This document shows positions 53,463 through 62,700 of a stretch of 64,000 bases of DNA, in pieces. This stretch comes from Bdellovibrio sp. (GTDB lineage Bacteria; Bdellovibrionota; Bdellovibrionia; Bdellovibrionales; Bdellovibrionaceae). Position 1 is the first letter of the stretch. Each line of letters opens with the position of its first letter. A program made the translations under genes and the position numbers. The notes under the pieces were generated by a model. That model was not told where the DNA came from, made no database searches, and worked only from the letters and a program-made list of their open reading frames with translations. The DNA is taken from NCBI GenBank assembly GCA_025359945.1, contig JANYDD010000020.1, forward strand, positions 61,937 to 125,936, written 5' to 3'.

Positions 53463-54068
53463 TTGAACAATAAAATAAATTCCTATTCGGGTTTCTCCGC
53501 CGCATATTTTAAACGGTTCTGGGATCTTTACCTAAGCCGCCAATTCTCGCTGTTTTCTGGATCTGGCGCGCCTTGGAAATCATCTCGCGTGCTCTTTTTC
53601 TTCCTAGGCCTTTCTTTTTTTGCGACCGGATGTGGAAAAAATTATTCGGGCACCACCGTGGAAAAAGAGCGAGACCGCCAGCGCGAGATGGCGCAGGTTC
53701 TAAAAAAAGACTACGATCAAGTTTCAGGGGAATTCGAAAAAGCCCCCACGGATACCTCAGTTTTTGTATCGATCGCATTAAAATTGCGGGTGGTAAGTAC
53801 ACTTCACGGAGACATGGCCGTGCCTCAACCCGTTTTATTAGGAGATATTACTTTTCAAGAGAAAAAAGAATCCAAACCCTATCTGTTCGCACTGTCAGAG
53901 GGGGTTTACGATGCTGCCAGCGGGGATTTGTCGGCCCACGTTCAATGTGTCAACCAATCGGGTTGCATCAGTTTATCGTGTCGGTATCTTGAAATTAAAA
54001 AAAAGCTGGATTGCGACTGGTCGTCGCCAGTCTCATCGTTTAAATTTTTGCTGCAAAAAAAAATATGA
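53463..54068 (+). CDS. Putative lipoprotein preceding a TolC-like gene
   Basis: About 201 residues from TTG 53463 (AGGTGGGG upstream); the frame is open from 53415. A hydrophobic segment VLFFFLGLSFFATGC ends in a lipobox-like Cys but is preceded by an unusually long stretch of about 40 residues. The mature part is short, with three or four more cysteines near the C-terminus (HVQCVNQSGCISLSC, then CDWSS). No family recognised. Its stop overlaps the ATG of the TolC-like gene (ATGA), so it is probably an accessory part of the efflux system. Confidence 0.6.
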   Translation: MNNKINSYSGFSAAYFKRFWDLYLSRQFSLFSGSGAPWKSSRVLFFFLGLSFFATGCGKNYSGTTVEKERDRQREMAQVLKKDYDQVSGEFEKAPTDTSVFVSIALKLRVVSTLHGDMAVPQPVLLGDITFQEKKESKPYLFALSEGVYDAASGDLSAHVQCVNQSGCISLSCRYLEIKKKLDCDWSSPVSSFKFLLQKKI

Positions 54069-55351
54069 TGAGCCTTAGTCTTCTTTGGATTCTTCATAGC
54101 CTGAGCGCAAACTTCGCTTTTGCTGAAGAGCTTGATTTTTATAAGGCCGCCCAAGTTGCACTGGAAAACAATCCAGATCTTAAATCATTGCGCTATCAAA
54201 ACGAGGCTCTTAAATTTCGATCGGATCAATCGCTGGCCCCGAACAACCCAACAATTAGCTATACAAAGAATAACGTATCGAATTTAGCATTGGGTTCAGC
54301 CGGGGCTTCTGAGTCTTATACTTTAGGTTACACCTTAGGCTTTCCGGGTAAGGCCATTCAGCAAAGCCGAATCACTGACAAAAAAGCACTAGCACTTCAC
54401 GAGGACATTCTGTCCAAGGAGATCGACATTCTTTTAGCCCTTTCAAATAATTTTGTGGGGCTTTCTGCCAATCGAAAATTAATTTTTCTTTTGGAAGAAG
54501 AACAAAAAAAGTCTTCGGATGTTTTAAAAATCACCGAAAAAAAATATAGCTTGGGCCAACTTTCTCAAGTTGATGTGCTGAACTCAAAAGTTTTTATCGC
54601 TAACCTCGAGCACGAAATTCTGATCGCCCGTTCCGAGAAAGAAACTCTAATGAATCAATTTCTTTCCTACATTAAAGAAAAAGACGTCACGCGATTTCGA
54701 CCCAAGATCCCCGATGAAATTGAAGTGCCCGAGATGATGTTAACCCCAGAAGCTTTGGCTGAGGTCATGACTAGGAATCGACATAGTTTGAAATCGGCTC
54801 AGTACACAACCTTGGCCAGTGATCTTTCTGTTTCGAATGCGCTGATGGCAGCTCTACCGGATTTTCAGTTTTCAGTGGGAATCAACAGCTACAACCTGCC
54901 GTCGGCGACTCCGGTGGCCAATCAGTTCCGCGACTATAATTTTGGTGTGACCATTTCGATCCCCTTATTTTTTCAACTCTCTGAACTGACCGGCTATCGA
55001 GCCGCAAAAAGAGATTATCTTTCGGCACAAAGTAACGAGGACTCTTTACGTTTGAATGCGCTTTTAGATTTGCGAACCAATTATTCGAAGTACAAATCCG
55101 CACGAAGTCTGTACGACAATTCGTTGGGTTTGGTTTTACCGGCTGTGAAGGCCAGTTACGATTTGACTCTTAGATCGTATATGTTGGGAAAAGCCGATTA
55201 CCTTCGCTTAACCGATGCTCGCCAAAGCTGGATGCAAGCACAGAAGGATAGTCTTGGACATTTGGTCGAAATGGCTTCCAGTTATAATCAAATCACCCAA
55301 CTAGTAGGTTGTGATTTAAGCGCTAGAAAAACACCGCACGGTTGCTTCTAG
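54065..55351 (+). CDS. TolC/CzcC-like outer-membrane efflux protein
   Basis: 428 residues with a signal peptide (LLWILHSLSANFAFAEE), then two similar halves of helices and short strands, as in outer-membrane factor proteins: AAQVALENNPDLKSLRYQNE at the N-terminus and the matching EVMTRNRHSLKSAQYTTLAS in the second half. A trimer of this kind forms the exit duct of RND pumps. The first codons are ATG-ATG at the overlap with the previous gene. It converges with the pump and adaptor genes on the other strand, 7 nt apart, an unusual arrangement for one system. Confidence 0.87.
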   Translation: MMSLSLLWILHSLSANFAFAEELDFYKAAQVALENNPDLKSLRYQNEALKFRSDQSLAPNNPTISYTKNNVSNLALGSAGASESYTLGYTLGFPGKAIQQSRITDKKALALHEDILSKEIDILLALSNNFVGLSANRKLIFLLEEEQKKSSDVLKITEKKYSLGQLSQVDVLNSKVFIANLEHEILIARSEKETLMNQFLSYIKEKDVTRFRPKIPDEIEVPEMMLTPEALAEVMTRNRHSLKSAQYTTLASDLSVSNALMAALPDFQFSVGINSYNLPSATPVANQFRDYNFGVTISIPLFFQLSELTGYRAAKRDYLSAQSNEDSLRLNALLDLRTNYSKYKSARSLYDNSLGLVLPAVKASYDLTLRSYMLGKADYLRLTDARQSWMQAQKDSLGHLVEMASSYNQITQLVGCDLSARKTPHGCF

Positions 55352-55358
55352 ACGTTTT

Positions 55359-58300
55359 TCAATTCGTAAGCTTTTTTTCTAATCGAAATTTGGTCAGCAA
55401 ATAAAAGGCGACCGGAAACATCAAAAGTACAGCGGGAACGCCAGTCAAGATACCCCCAATGACTGCGGTCGCGAGTGGTCGCTGAGTTTCCGAACCCACG
55501 CCATGGCTAAGAGCCGCGGGCAACAATCCCAGGGCTGCTAAGATTGAATTCATAAAGACGGGGCGAAACCGTTTTCCGCATGTTTCTAAAATATGTGCTT
55601 TTAGATTTCCTAGTTTTAGTTTTTCGGGATCGCGAACTAAGCTACTGGCCAAAGTAATATCGTCCAGCGCGACCAATCCAAATAATGTCAATAATCCAAC
55701 TGCCGCTGAAACAGAAATTGGAATATCACGCAAATAGAGTAAAATGATGCTTCCGGAAACTGCGGCCAACAAGGTGAAAAGGATCAGACCCACTAAGCTT
55801 AAATCCGAAAAAAGAATAAAAAGAATAATTCCGATAATTAAAACTGTTGAGGGCAAAACAATTTGAAGCCTAGCCGTGGCCCGCTTTTGATTTTGATACT
55901 CGCCATCCCACTTTAAAAAATATCCTGGCGGCGTTTGAAAGTCTTTCGCTGCTGCTAGAATTTCTTTCATCGTCGAGCCTAAATCTCGTCCTTGAATATT
56001 AAATTTAACAGCGATTCGTCGGAAACCATTTTCTCGGTAGATCGCCTGAGGCGCCTCTTCCATAGTGACTTTAGCGATCTGATCCAAACGAATGCGGGCT
56101 CCGCCGGCAAGGGCCAGCGGCAAGGCTTGAATATCTTCGACTCGAGAACGAAAATTAGTTTGCGCGCGGATATAGACATCGATTTTGATTTCGCCATCAA
56201 AGACAAAAGTTAAATTTTTTCCACCCACAGAAAGCTCGATCAAGTCGTTCACATCCTGCGCAGTTAGTCCAAACTGCGAAATTTTTTGCCGATCGACTTT
56301 AATTGTAAGATGCGGAATCTTTGGCATCACTGCTGCGCGGGCGACATCCACCGTTCCGGGCACAGACCGAATTAGTTTAACTAATTTTTCAGAGATCTCG
56401 TCCAGAGTTTTTAAATCAGCGCCGTAAATTTTTACCGCGTTTTTACCTTTAACTCCGCTGACCGCTTCTTCGACGTTATCGGCAATGGGTTGGGAGACGT
56501 TAAAAAAAACACCCGGGAATTGTTTGAGTTGCTGGCGAATATGTTCTGCGAAGTGTTCGCGGTCTTTTCCGAAGCGTTTCCATTCAGGACGTGGCTTAAT
56601 GTCCACGAAAAATTCGCAGTTATCAAAAAGGTTGGGATCTTGACCGTCTTCGGGGCCACCCAGTTGCGACACCACAGTTTTGACTTCTTCGTTTTCGCGC
56701 AGAACTTTTCGAATTTGGTGCGAAAGTTTGACGCCCTCTTTAAAATTTAACGAGTGCGGGTACGAGGCCCTAATCCACAAAGCCCCTTCATCAAGTTCGG
56801 GAATAAATTCCGATCCACTGATCATGGCAACAAAAATTCCCAAACCCAAAACGGGCCCAAAAATAAATGTGACCCTTCTTGGGCTTTCAAGCAACTGATC
56901 CATTAAATGAAGGTAACCATTTTTAGTTTTGATCAGCCACTCTGGGTCGACATGCGGGTGAGCCATCGTGTGGCGAATCACCGCAGGCATTAAGGTCGGA
57001 ATTAACGTTAGCGACAAAAGTAGGGCGCCAATCAGCGCAAACGAGATGGTAAACGCCAGTGGCGAAAACATTTTTCCTTCCACGCTTTGCAAAGTAAAGA
57101 TGGGCAAATAGGCCACGATGACGATCACCATAGATACAAAGACGGGCTTAACGACTTCTATAATTTTATCTTGGATCGACGCGAAGACGGCGCGCTTTTC
57201 GCTGTAATATTCTAGCAGGTATTCAACAATGATGACTGCGCCGTCGACCATGATTCCAAAATCAATAGCTCCTAGACTGATCAAATTGGCTGGCGTGCCC
57301 GTCGCCAAGATAATGCAGAATGCAAAACATAAAGAAAGCGGGACTACCGAAGAAACTAAAAGTGTGGCTGGCCAACTTCGCAGAAAGAAAAACAAAACGA
57401 CCAAAACTAATAAAAAACCTTCAAGAAGATTTTTTCCTACTGTCGAAGTGGTTCGCGTCACAAGCTCAAGTCGGTTGTAGTAAACTTGCAGGCTAACTCC
57501 GGCCGGTAACAGCGAAGTCGTTTTTAGTTCGTGGACTTTTTTCTCGATGGCGCGACCGACCTCGACGGGATTTTCGCCTTTTCGAAGTAAGACGATGCCT
57601 TGAACGATATCGTCTTTGTCGTCTCGGCCCACGATTCCTTTTTGGGGGGCGAAAGATTCAGTGACAGTGGCGACGTCTTTGACTCGAATTAAAGTGTTTC
57701 CTTTTTTTACAATCCCGACGTGACCCAAATCATCAAGTGACAAGTACTGTCCCTGAGATCGAACCACAAAGGATTGATTGGGCCAATTGATCAAATCGCC
57801 CCCTGCATTTTGATTGCTGGCGGTAACGGCTTCGGCAATTTGTTTGGGCGATATTCCGTAGTAAGCTAATTTCGATGGGTCGATGATTACGGCCCACGTG
57901 CGAACTTTTCCACCGTAACTAATGACATCGGCAACACCTGGAACCATTCTAAACTGTTTTTCAAGAATCCAATCCTGAACCGTTCTTAACTGAGTCGTGT
58001 TAAACCCACTTCCTTTCACCTCGTAACGAAGAACTTCGCCGGTGACTGACGCTAGGGGGGCCAAGCTTGGCTGGACTCCGGGAGGAATTTCTACTGTCCC
58101 GATTTTTTCAATTGTCTGGCTGCGCGCCCAGTACCGATCTACGCCGTCTTCAAAATAAAGGTAGATCACGGACAAACCAAATTCCGAAACCGATCTGGAC
58201 TGCGCAACCCGCGGTATGCCAGTGAATTCTCGCTCTAAAGGAATGGTAATTTTGCGTTCGATCTCATCGGCTGATTGTCCCGGAAACTGAGTGATCACTT

Positions 58301-58442
58301 GTACTGTCTGATTAAGGACATCCGGAAATGCTTCAATCGGAAGGTGCAAGTAAGAACTGATTCCCAAAGCTAGCAAGGTGACCACGCCCAAGAGTACGAC
58401 TAGTCTTTGTTTGATCGATGATTTAACAATAGACTCTAGCAT
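55359..58442 (-). CDS. RND efflux pump, heavy-metal (CzcA/CusA) type
   Basis: Inner-membrane proton antiporter, 1027 residues, with twelve helices and two large periplasmic loops. MLESIVKSSIKQRLVVLL and PIEAFPDVLNQTVQV are the HME-type N-terminus. Membrane helix 4 reads DFGIMVDGAVIIVE with D394, D400 and E407, the D-D-E arrangement described for CzcA/CnrA-type divalent-cation pumps rather than the CusA arrangement. The metal (Zn, Co, Ni, Cd) cannot be told. The adaptor gene lies 1 nt upstream; the outer duct is convergent. Confidence 0.92.
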   Translation of the reverse strand: MLESIVKSSIKQRLVVLLGVVTLLALGISSYLHLPIEAFPDVLNQTVQVITQFPGQSADEIERKITIPLEREFTGIPRVAQSRSVSEFGLSVIYLYFEDGVDRYWARSQTIEKIGTVEIPPGVQPSLAPLASVTGEVLRYEVKGSGFNTTQLRTVQDWILEKQFRMVPGVADVISYGGKVRTWAVIIDPSKLAYYGISPKQIAEAVTASNQNAGGDLINWPNQSFVVRSQGQYLSLDDLGHVGIVKKGNTLIRVKDVATVTESFAPQKGIVGRDDKDDIVQGIVLLRKGENPVEVGRAIEKKVHELKTTSLLPAGVSLQVYYNRLELVTRTTSTVGKNLLEGFLLVLVVLFFFLRSWPATLLVSSVVPLSLCFAFCIILATGTPANLISLGAIDFGIMVDGAVIIVEYLLEYYSEKRAVFASIQDKIIEVVKPVFVSMVIVIVAYLPIFTLQSVEGKMFSPLAFTISFALIGALLLSLTLIPTLMPAVIRHTMAHPHVDPEWLIKTKNGYLHLMDQLLESPRRVTFIFGPVLGLGIFVAMISGSEFIPELDEGALWIRASYPHSLNFKEGVKLSHQIRKVLRENEEVKTVVSQLGGPEDGQDPNLFDNCEFFVDIKPRPEWKRFGKDREHFAEHIRQQLKQFPGVFFNVSQPIADNVEEAVSGVKGKNAVKIYGADLKTLDEISEKLVKLIRSVPGTVDVARAAVMPKIPHLTIKVDRQKISQFGLTAQDVNDLIELSVGGKNLTFVFDGEIKIDVYIRAQTNFRSRVEDIQALPLALAGGARIRLDQIAKVTMEEAPQAIYRENGFRRIAVKFNIQGRDLGSTMKEILAAAKDFQTPPGYFLKWDGEYQNQKRATARLQIVLPSTVLIIGIILFILFSDLSLVGLILFTLLAAVSGSIILLYLRDIPISVSAAVGLLTLFGLVALDDITLASSLVRDPEKLKLGNLKAHILETCGKRFRPVFMNSILAALGLLPAALSHGVGSETQRPLATAVIGGILTGVPAVLLMFPVAFYLLTKFRLEKKLTN

Positions 58443-58443
58443 T

Positions 58444-59532
58444 TTAGTCGGCCTCTTCGTCCGACAGGTATCTTTCTAAAAGTAGAGCTCCCTCTGAAAC
58501 CACCATAGAGTTGGCGTCAACGTCGGGATTCGAGTCAATCATCATCTCGTCGGCCAGACGATCGCGCACGACCACTTTCACTTTACTAAACAGCGAAGGG
58601 TCTGATTTAGATTGAACCATTATAAATTCATTTTCAGAATCTCGGATCAACGCTTTCAACGGCAGGACTAAAGAATTTTTGATCTCTAAAACTACTCGTG
58701 CTTTCAACAGGGTTTCTTGCGGAACTTTTTGCGCAAAGTTTTTTGTGATATCGGCTTTTAATTTTATCAGTCGCGTATTGGCATCGACAATCGGGCTGAC
58801 TGAAACCACTTGGGCTTCAGCCTCGGGAAATTCATCTAGCATGACTTTCATTCCGTTTTTAATCAGCAGACTTTGTTCGGAAAGAATATCTGCTTGCAGC
58901 TGCATCGCCCCCAGTCGGCCCAAAACTAAAATTTGATCACCTACTTGAAGGGATGCGCCGGCATTCATTTTTCGATCTAGCACAACACCATTGATGGGAC
59001 TGCGAATAGGAAACACAGTAGTTGCGCCATTTTTTATATCCTCCATCCGGATACCCATGGAATCTATTTTTTTAACGGTTAATTGAATCAAGGATGAATT
59101 TTTTTGCCCCTGCGCGATCGTCAGCTCTTCGACCGCTGTTGCAAAATCCGGAGACCAAATGGTGCCAAGCGCGGCGCCGCCGGTGACCGAATCTCCTACC
59201 GCCGCCTTCAAGCTTTCCAGTCTGCCGGTGACCCGCGAGCTTACAATAAAAATATCTTTATCGGGAATTGTTAGTTTAGCCGAAATTTCTAGGGATCTAG
59301 GAAAGGGCTTTTCAATGGCTTTCTCAATTTTTAGGTGCGAAAGGTCCTGTGCCTGAACCTGGTTGGCAGAAGTTTTTTGAAAAATAATTTTTTCGTGCCT
59401 GAAGCCCGATGGCCAAAGAGCCTTGGCAAACACCCAAATCACTAAAGCAGAAAAAACGATAAGGCCTTGAAGCTTGTAATTGTTTTTATGTTTTTTGAAT
59501 TTATTTTCAATTTTTTCGAGAAAAAAGGCCAT
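58444..59532 (-). CDS. RND periplasmic adaptor (CusB/CzcB-like)
   Basis: 362 residues from the ATG at 59532 (the open frame from 59589 adds 19 that do not look like part of the family). One N-terminal membrane helix (LQGLIVFSALVIWVFAKALW), a barrel-sandwich part split by helices (SSRVTGRLESLKAAVGDSVT and VFPIRSPINGVVLDR), then a beta-barrel and membrane-proximal domain. It bridges the pump and the TolC-like duct. No His-rich or Met-rich metal tail. Directly precedes the pump gene. Confidence 0.88.
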   Translation of the reverse strand: MAFFLEKIENKFKKHKNNYKLQGLIVFSALVIWVFAKALWPSGFRHEKIIFQKTSANQVQAQDLSHLKIEKAIEKPFPRSLEISAKLTIPDKDIFIVSSRVTGRLESLKAAVGDSVTGGAALGTIWSPDFATAVEELTIAQGQKNSSLIQLTVKKIDSMGIRMEDIKNGATTVFPIRSPINGVVLDRKMNAGASLQVGDQILVLGRLGAMQLQADILSEQSLLIKNGMKVMLDEFPEAEAQVVSVSPIVDANTRLIKLKADITKNFAQKVPQETLLKARVVLEIKNSLVLPLKALIRDSENEFIMVQSKSDPSLFSKVKVVVRDRLADEMMIDSNPDVDANSMVVSEGALLLERYLSDEEAD

Positions 59533-59646
59533 TCCCCACCCGCTATTTCCTAATGGCAGTAGTGAACGCGATGAAAACCACGGGGTCAATCGATTTAAAG
59601 CCCGGACTTCAGCGGGCAGTCCGGGCGTTGATCAAATGATTTCAGC

Positions 59647-59913
59647 TTACTCTCTTAATTTTTTCTCGAGATGGTTCATCGTCTGATCTTTCTTTTCTAA
59701 ACCGTGGTCCGCAAATTTATGAAAAATTTCGGTCAGTTTCTTACTGGAAGACTCTTGTGCTGCGCCGTACTTTTGTTGGATCAGCCCCAAGAGGACCTTG
59801 AAGTCCCCCTTTGTTTTTTCCAAGTCGTCATCTTTTAGGTTTCCCCAGGCTTTCTGGACTTCGCCTTTAATCTCTAGCCATTTTCCGCCAAGGGTATTTT
59901 CGTTTATTGCCAT
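59647..59913 (-). CDS. CsbD-like stress protein
   Basis: 88 residues. ENTLGGKWLEIKGEVQKAWGN followed by KTKGDF is the CsbD family pattern (general stress proteins under sigma-B control in Bacillus and stress control elsewhere). The C-terminal half is a lysine-rich helix. GGAGGT lies 6 nt before the ATG. It sits in a group of small stress and envelope genes that extends to 62.5 kb. Confidence 0.8.
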   Translation of the reverse strand: MAINENTLGGKWLEIKGEVQKAWGNLKDDDLEKTKGDFKVLLGLIQQKYGAAQESSSKKLTEIFHKFADHGLEKKDQTMNHLEKKLRE

Positions 59914-59954
59914 CTGTGACCTCCGTTGTTGTTGTTGGTTTGCGACATAAAAAA

Positions 59955-60137
59955 CTATGGTAAGATTCTAGCTTTTCGACCTGTTAGCAATGCACCCAAG
60001 AAGGAGATCACGGCTAGAACCAGGAACACGGCTAGCAAAACCTTGCCGATATCTGTAGAAAGCCCAGCGATCCCATAAGCACCGAATGCGTACGCTACGA
60101 TGGCGAGAATAAAAAAAAGAACTGCTGCTCGTATCAT
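59955..60137 (-). CDS. DUF1328-like small membrane protein
   Basis: 60 residues from the ATG at 60137 (AAAGGA upstream; the longer open frame is not needed). Two membrane helices: AAVLFFILAIVAYAFGAYG and VLLAVFLVLAVISFLGALL, with the small-residue hinge GIAGLSTDIGK between, as in the YtjA/DUF1328 family. Function unknown; members are often near stress genes, as here. Confidence 0.8.
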   Translation of the reverse strand: MIRAAVLFFILAIVAYAFGAYGIAGLSTDIGKVLLAVFLVLAVISFLGALLTGRKARILP

Positions 60138-60255
60138 CTTTGTTTCCTTTGAAATCCGTCGAAGACGTTGCCGACCGTATTTGACCGACAACTGATGAGG
60201 TGCAATCCAAGTGCCGAATTTGAAATCTGTTCAGGATTGATGTCCCGGATTTAGA

Positions 60256-60303
60256 GCGGGTAAAAAATACCCGAAATTCAATCCGTGGGTTAATAAATAC
60301 CCG
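60256..60303. promoter_or_regulatory. Repeated operator-like sites AAATACCCG
   Basis: The 328-nt divergent region 60138-60465 holds no gene. In it AAATACCCG occurs twice on the same strand (60265-60273 and 60295-60303), exactly 30 bp apart, or about three helical turns. The left copy is part of a palindrome CGGGTA-AAAAA-TACCCG, and the right copy of a weaker one, GGGT...ACCC. It may be the binding site of a dimeric regulator controlling one or both of the flanking genes. Confidence 0.45.
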
Positions 60304-60465
60304 TAATTTCAAATATCTTTGGCAGGCCTTTTCCCTGTCTTCGGCTAGGTAATTGCATTGGTATTCGCAAAGTTTGGTGACATGAATTCCTGTTGGTCGG
60401 CATTTTGCTTACTGAATACTAAAGGAGCTTAAAATTATAATTTTCAATCCTCTAGGAGGTTTCAC

Positions 60466-60681
60466 ATGTTTGACGAAAATGAAAAAAAACTGGGCGGCCG
60501 AGCTGGTCAGAAAACTAGAGAAGAGGAATTCAAAAAAGAAGAGGAAGAAAAAGAACCCGCAGTGACCTGGCAAACTCCGGAACCTCATCGTCCTTTTACC
60601 GCCCAACCGCCGATCATCGAGCCTCCAGATATGACTCGGATCACCTCTCCCCCCAATCCTACCGCCGAGAGCCGGCTGTAG
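60466..60681 (+). CDS. Small acidic/proline-rich protein
   Basis: 71 residues, no signal peptide. The first half is charged (MFDENEKKLGGRAGQ, then a run of Glu and Lys), the second half is rich in Pro and Thr (TAQPPIIEPPDMTRI). CTAGGAGG lies 7 nt before the ATG and a terminator follows the stop, so it is a real, single-gene unit. No family recognised; probably disordered. Confidence 0.65.
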   Translation: MFDENEKKLGGRAGQKTREEEFKKEEEEKEPAVTWQTPEPHRPFTAQPPIIEPPDMTRITSPPNPTAESRL

Positions 60682-60692
60682 GCTCTTTAGCG

Positions 60693-60740
60693 CCCGCCGG
60701 ATCGATTGAGATCGGCGGGTGTCCTTTTAGTTTTAATTTT
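60693..60740 (+). terminator. Terminator after the 71-aa gene
   Basis: CCCGCCGGATC pairs with GATCGGCGGG (one bulged base) around GATTGA, followed by T-rich sequence up to 60744. It lies 11 nt after the stop codon. Confidence 0.7.
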
Positions 60741-60773
60741 TTTAACAACAACAACCCTAACAGGAGCTACGAA

Positions 60774-62159
60774 ATGACAACAGTCAAAGCATCGTTCGAA
60801 CCACCCGCACCAAGGCTAACACTTAAGGCTTTAGGAGCAGCACTGCTTGTGCTCTCATTAGCTAGTTGCAGTTCCGACCCCAAGGTCACCGAATTAAGTC
60901 GGACTTCCGATCCTCAGGTTGAACTTGATAAAATTAATTCTCAAATTACTGACGGCCGAGAAGCCCAATTAGATATTTTAGCGCCTTACAATTTTGATCA
61001 GGCCGTTCAAGCTAGGGACAAAGCCGTCGAAGCAAGGACCCGTAACAAGGATCAAGCGACAGTTCTTCATCGGATCGCCATTGCGCAATCTTTTTTGGAT
61101 GAGGCCGAAAAAGCCGGTAAAGCTTCCAGTATTGTGATCAAACCTATCATCGATGCTAGACATGACGCATTGGTCGCGAAAGCACCCAGTATCAGCCCAG
61201 ACGCCATGAAGGACGCCGACGAGACCTTTTTGAGATACACACGACGCATCGAAAAAGGCGACACCAACGCTGCTGATGACCATAAGCTAGCTTTGGAGAC
61301 CACCTATCGCGATATTGAAATCAAGGCGATAAAAAAAGAAAGATTGGGTCCAGCCGAAGCGCAAATAAAACAAGCCATCACTGAAGATGCCAAAAAGCTC
61401 ACTCCTGAAACTTTGTCATGGGCTCAACAAAAATTTGCCGAGAGCGACGCATTGATTTCGGCTCAACGACATGACGCCGGAGAAGTCGCTCGGGCGCAAC
61501 GTGAAGCCAACGCGGCCAGTGCGCGACTAATCAAAATGGTTCGGTCTGCGAAAGGGTCGACTTCGAAAAACCCCGAGGACTTAGCAAAACAAAAAGAAGC
61601 CAGCGAGATTGCTGCTCAGCAATCCGCCCAAGATATAAATAAGGTTTCTGCAGAACTTCAGACCTCGCAAGGCCAGTTGGCAGTGTCGTCGGCGCAAAAC
61701 GATAAATTAAAATCACAGGTTTGGTTGGATCAAGAGTATGAAAAAGCTAGAAAAGATTTTGATCCCCAAGAAGCCGAAGTTTATAAACAGGGAAATCGTT
61801 TGGTGATTCGCCTCAAAGGTTTGTCTTTTGAGAATAACAAGTCCGGTATTAGCTCAAACAATTTTCCACTTCTGGCCAAAGTGCAAAAAGTAATTGGCGA
61901 TGTGGGATCCAGCAAAGTTTTTGTCGAGGGTCACACTGATTCCACTGGCGGGCCGACGTTGAACCAAGCGCTATCAGCAAAAAGAGCAGAGGCCGTTCAA
62001 TCTTATTTGATTGCAAACAAGACCGTAACTGCGGATCGCATTCAATCAGCAGGGTACGGTTACACTAAACCGATCGCAACGAATAAAACGCCATCAGGAA
62101 GAGCTCAAAACCGTCGTATCGATGTGATCATTACTTCAGAACCCTCTAGCACGAACTAA
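60774..62159 (+). CDS. OmpA-family lipoprotein with DUF4398-like region
   Basis: 461 residues. The lipoprotein signal has its Cys at residue 32 (LVLSLASC). The mature N-terminal two thirds are helical and Ala/Lys/Glu-rich, resembling the DUF4398 region found before OmpA domains. The C-terminal OmpA domain has VFVEGHTDSTGGPTLNQALS, then AKRAEAVQSYL and GRAQNRRIDVII, which bind peptidoglycan. It therefore tethers the outer membrane to the wall. CAGGAGC lies 7 nt before the ATG. Confidence 0.9.
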   Translation: MTTVKASFEPPAPRLTLKALGAALLVLSLASCSSDPKVTELSRTSDPQVELDKINSQITDGREAQLDILAPYNFDQAVQARDKAVEARTRNKDQATVLHRIAIAQSFLDEAEKAGKASSIVIKPIIDARHDALVAKAPSISPDAMKDADETFLRYTRRIEKGDTNAADDHKLALETTYRDIEIKAIKKERLGPAEAQIKQAITEDAKKLTPETLSWAQQKFAESDALISAQRHDAGEVARAQREANAASARLIKMVRSAKGSTSKNPEDLAKQKEASEIAAQQSAQDINKVSAELQTSQGQLAVSSAQNDKLKSQVWLDQEYEKARKDFDPQEAEVYKQGNRLVIRLKGLSFENNKSGISSNNFPLLAKVQKVIGDVGSSKVFVEGHTDSTGGPTLNQALSAKRAEAVQSYLIANKTVTADRIQSAGYGYTKPIATNKTPSGRAQNRRIDVIITSEPSSTN

Positions 62160-62187
62160 TTAACAACTTTTAAAAGGAATAAATTTT

Positions 62188-62469
62188 ATGAAAAAAACAC
62201 TAAAATACTTACTCGTAGCAACCGGCTTAACCCTTTCTGGGCTTTCTAGCTGGGCCGAAGAAAGCAATGTCGAAAAAGTTCAGACCGCTAAAAATAGAGC
62301 CATCGATGCCACCAAAAAAGCCTATCGGGGTGCCAAGAACAAGTTGTGTCCTACCGTTAACGGCAAAGTCGAATGCGCTAAAGACAAAATGGTCAACAAA
62401 GCAAATAACGTCATCGACAAAGCTGAAACCGATGCGATTGAGCAAAGAAATAAAATAGATAATAAGTAA
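62188..62469 (+). CDS. Small secreted protein after OmpA-like gene
   Basis: 93 residues with a signal peptide (YLLVATGLTLSGLSSWAEE). The mature part is a basic, Ala/Lys-rich helix with two cysteines (KLCPTVNGKVECAKDK) that could form a disulfide hairpin. AAAGGA precedes the ATG. It follows the OmpA gene by 28 nt and may share its transcript. A GC-rich hairpin at 62480-62508 follows the stop but has no T run. Confidence 0.7.
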   Translation: MKKTLKYLLVATGLTLSGLSSWAEESNVEKVQTAKNRAIDATKKAYRGAKNKLCPTVNGKVECAKDKMVNKANNVIDKAETDAIEQRNKIDNK

Positions 62470-62539
62470 ATTGAATTTTGAAGAGCCCGCTCGTCATTTT
62501 TAGATGGGCGGGCAAAGCGATGTGGTCCTTTTGGACTCC

Positions 62540-62700
62540 AGTCTCATTGAGTGTGCCGAATGTGGCCATAAACTCGTGGGTAAATCCGGTTCGGGGAAAT
62601 GGTCGAATTCGCGGAATTGTCGTGCAAGAAAATGGTATCTATGTCGAGGTCTTCGGAAAGGCGCCCGAGTATGTTTAGGGAGTTCTGGATGAAAAAAAGG
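62540..62700 (+). pseudogene. Possible serine-recombinase zinc-ribbon remnant
   Basis: The 409-nt gap 62470-62878 has no intact gene. One frame near 62540 reads LIECAECGHKLVGKSGSGK, which resembles the zinc beta-ribbon of large serine recombinases (C-x2-CG-x-x-L-x-G). The frame breaks after that. The match is short and the rest gives no support, so it is tentative. It would fit an accessory, decaying region. Confidence 0.28.
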
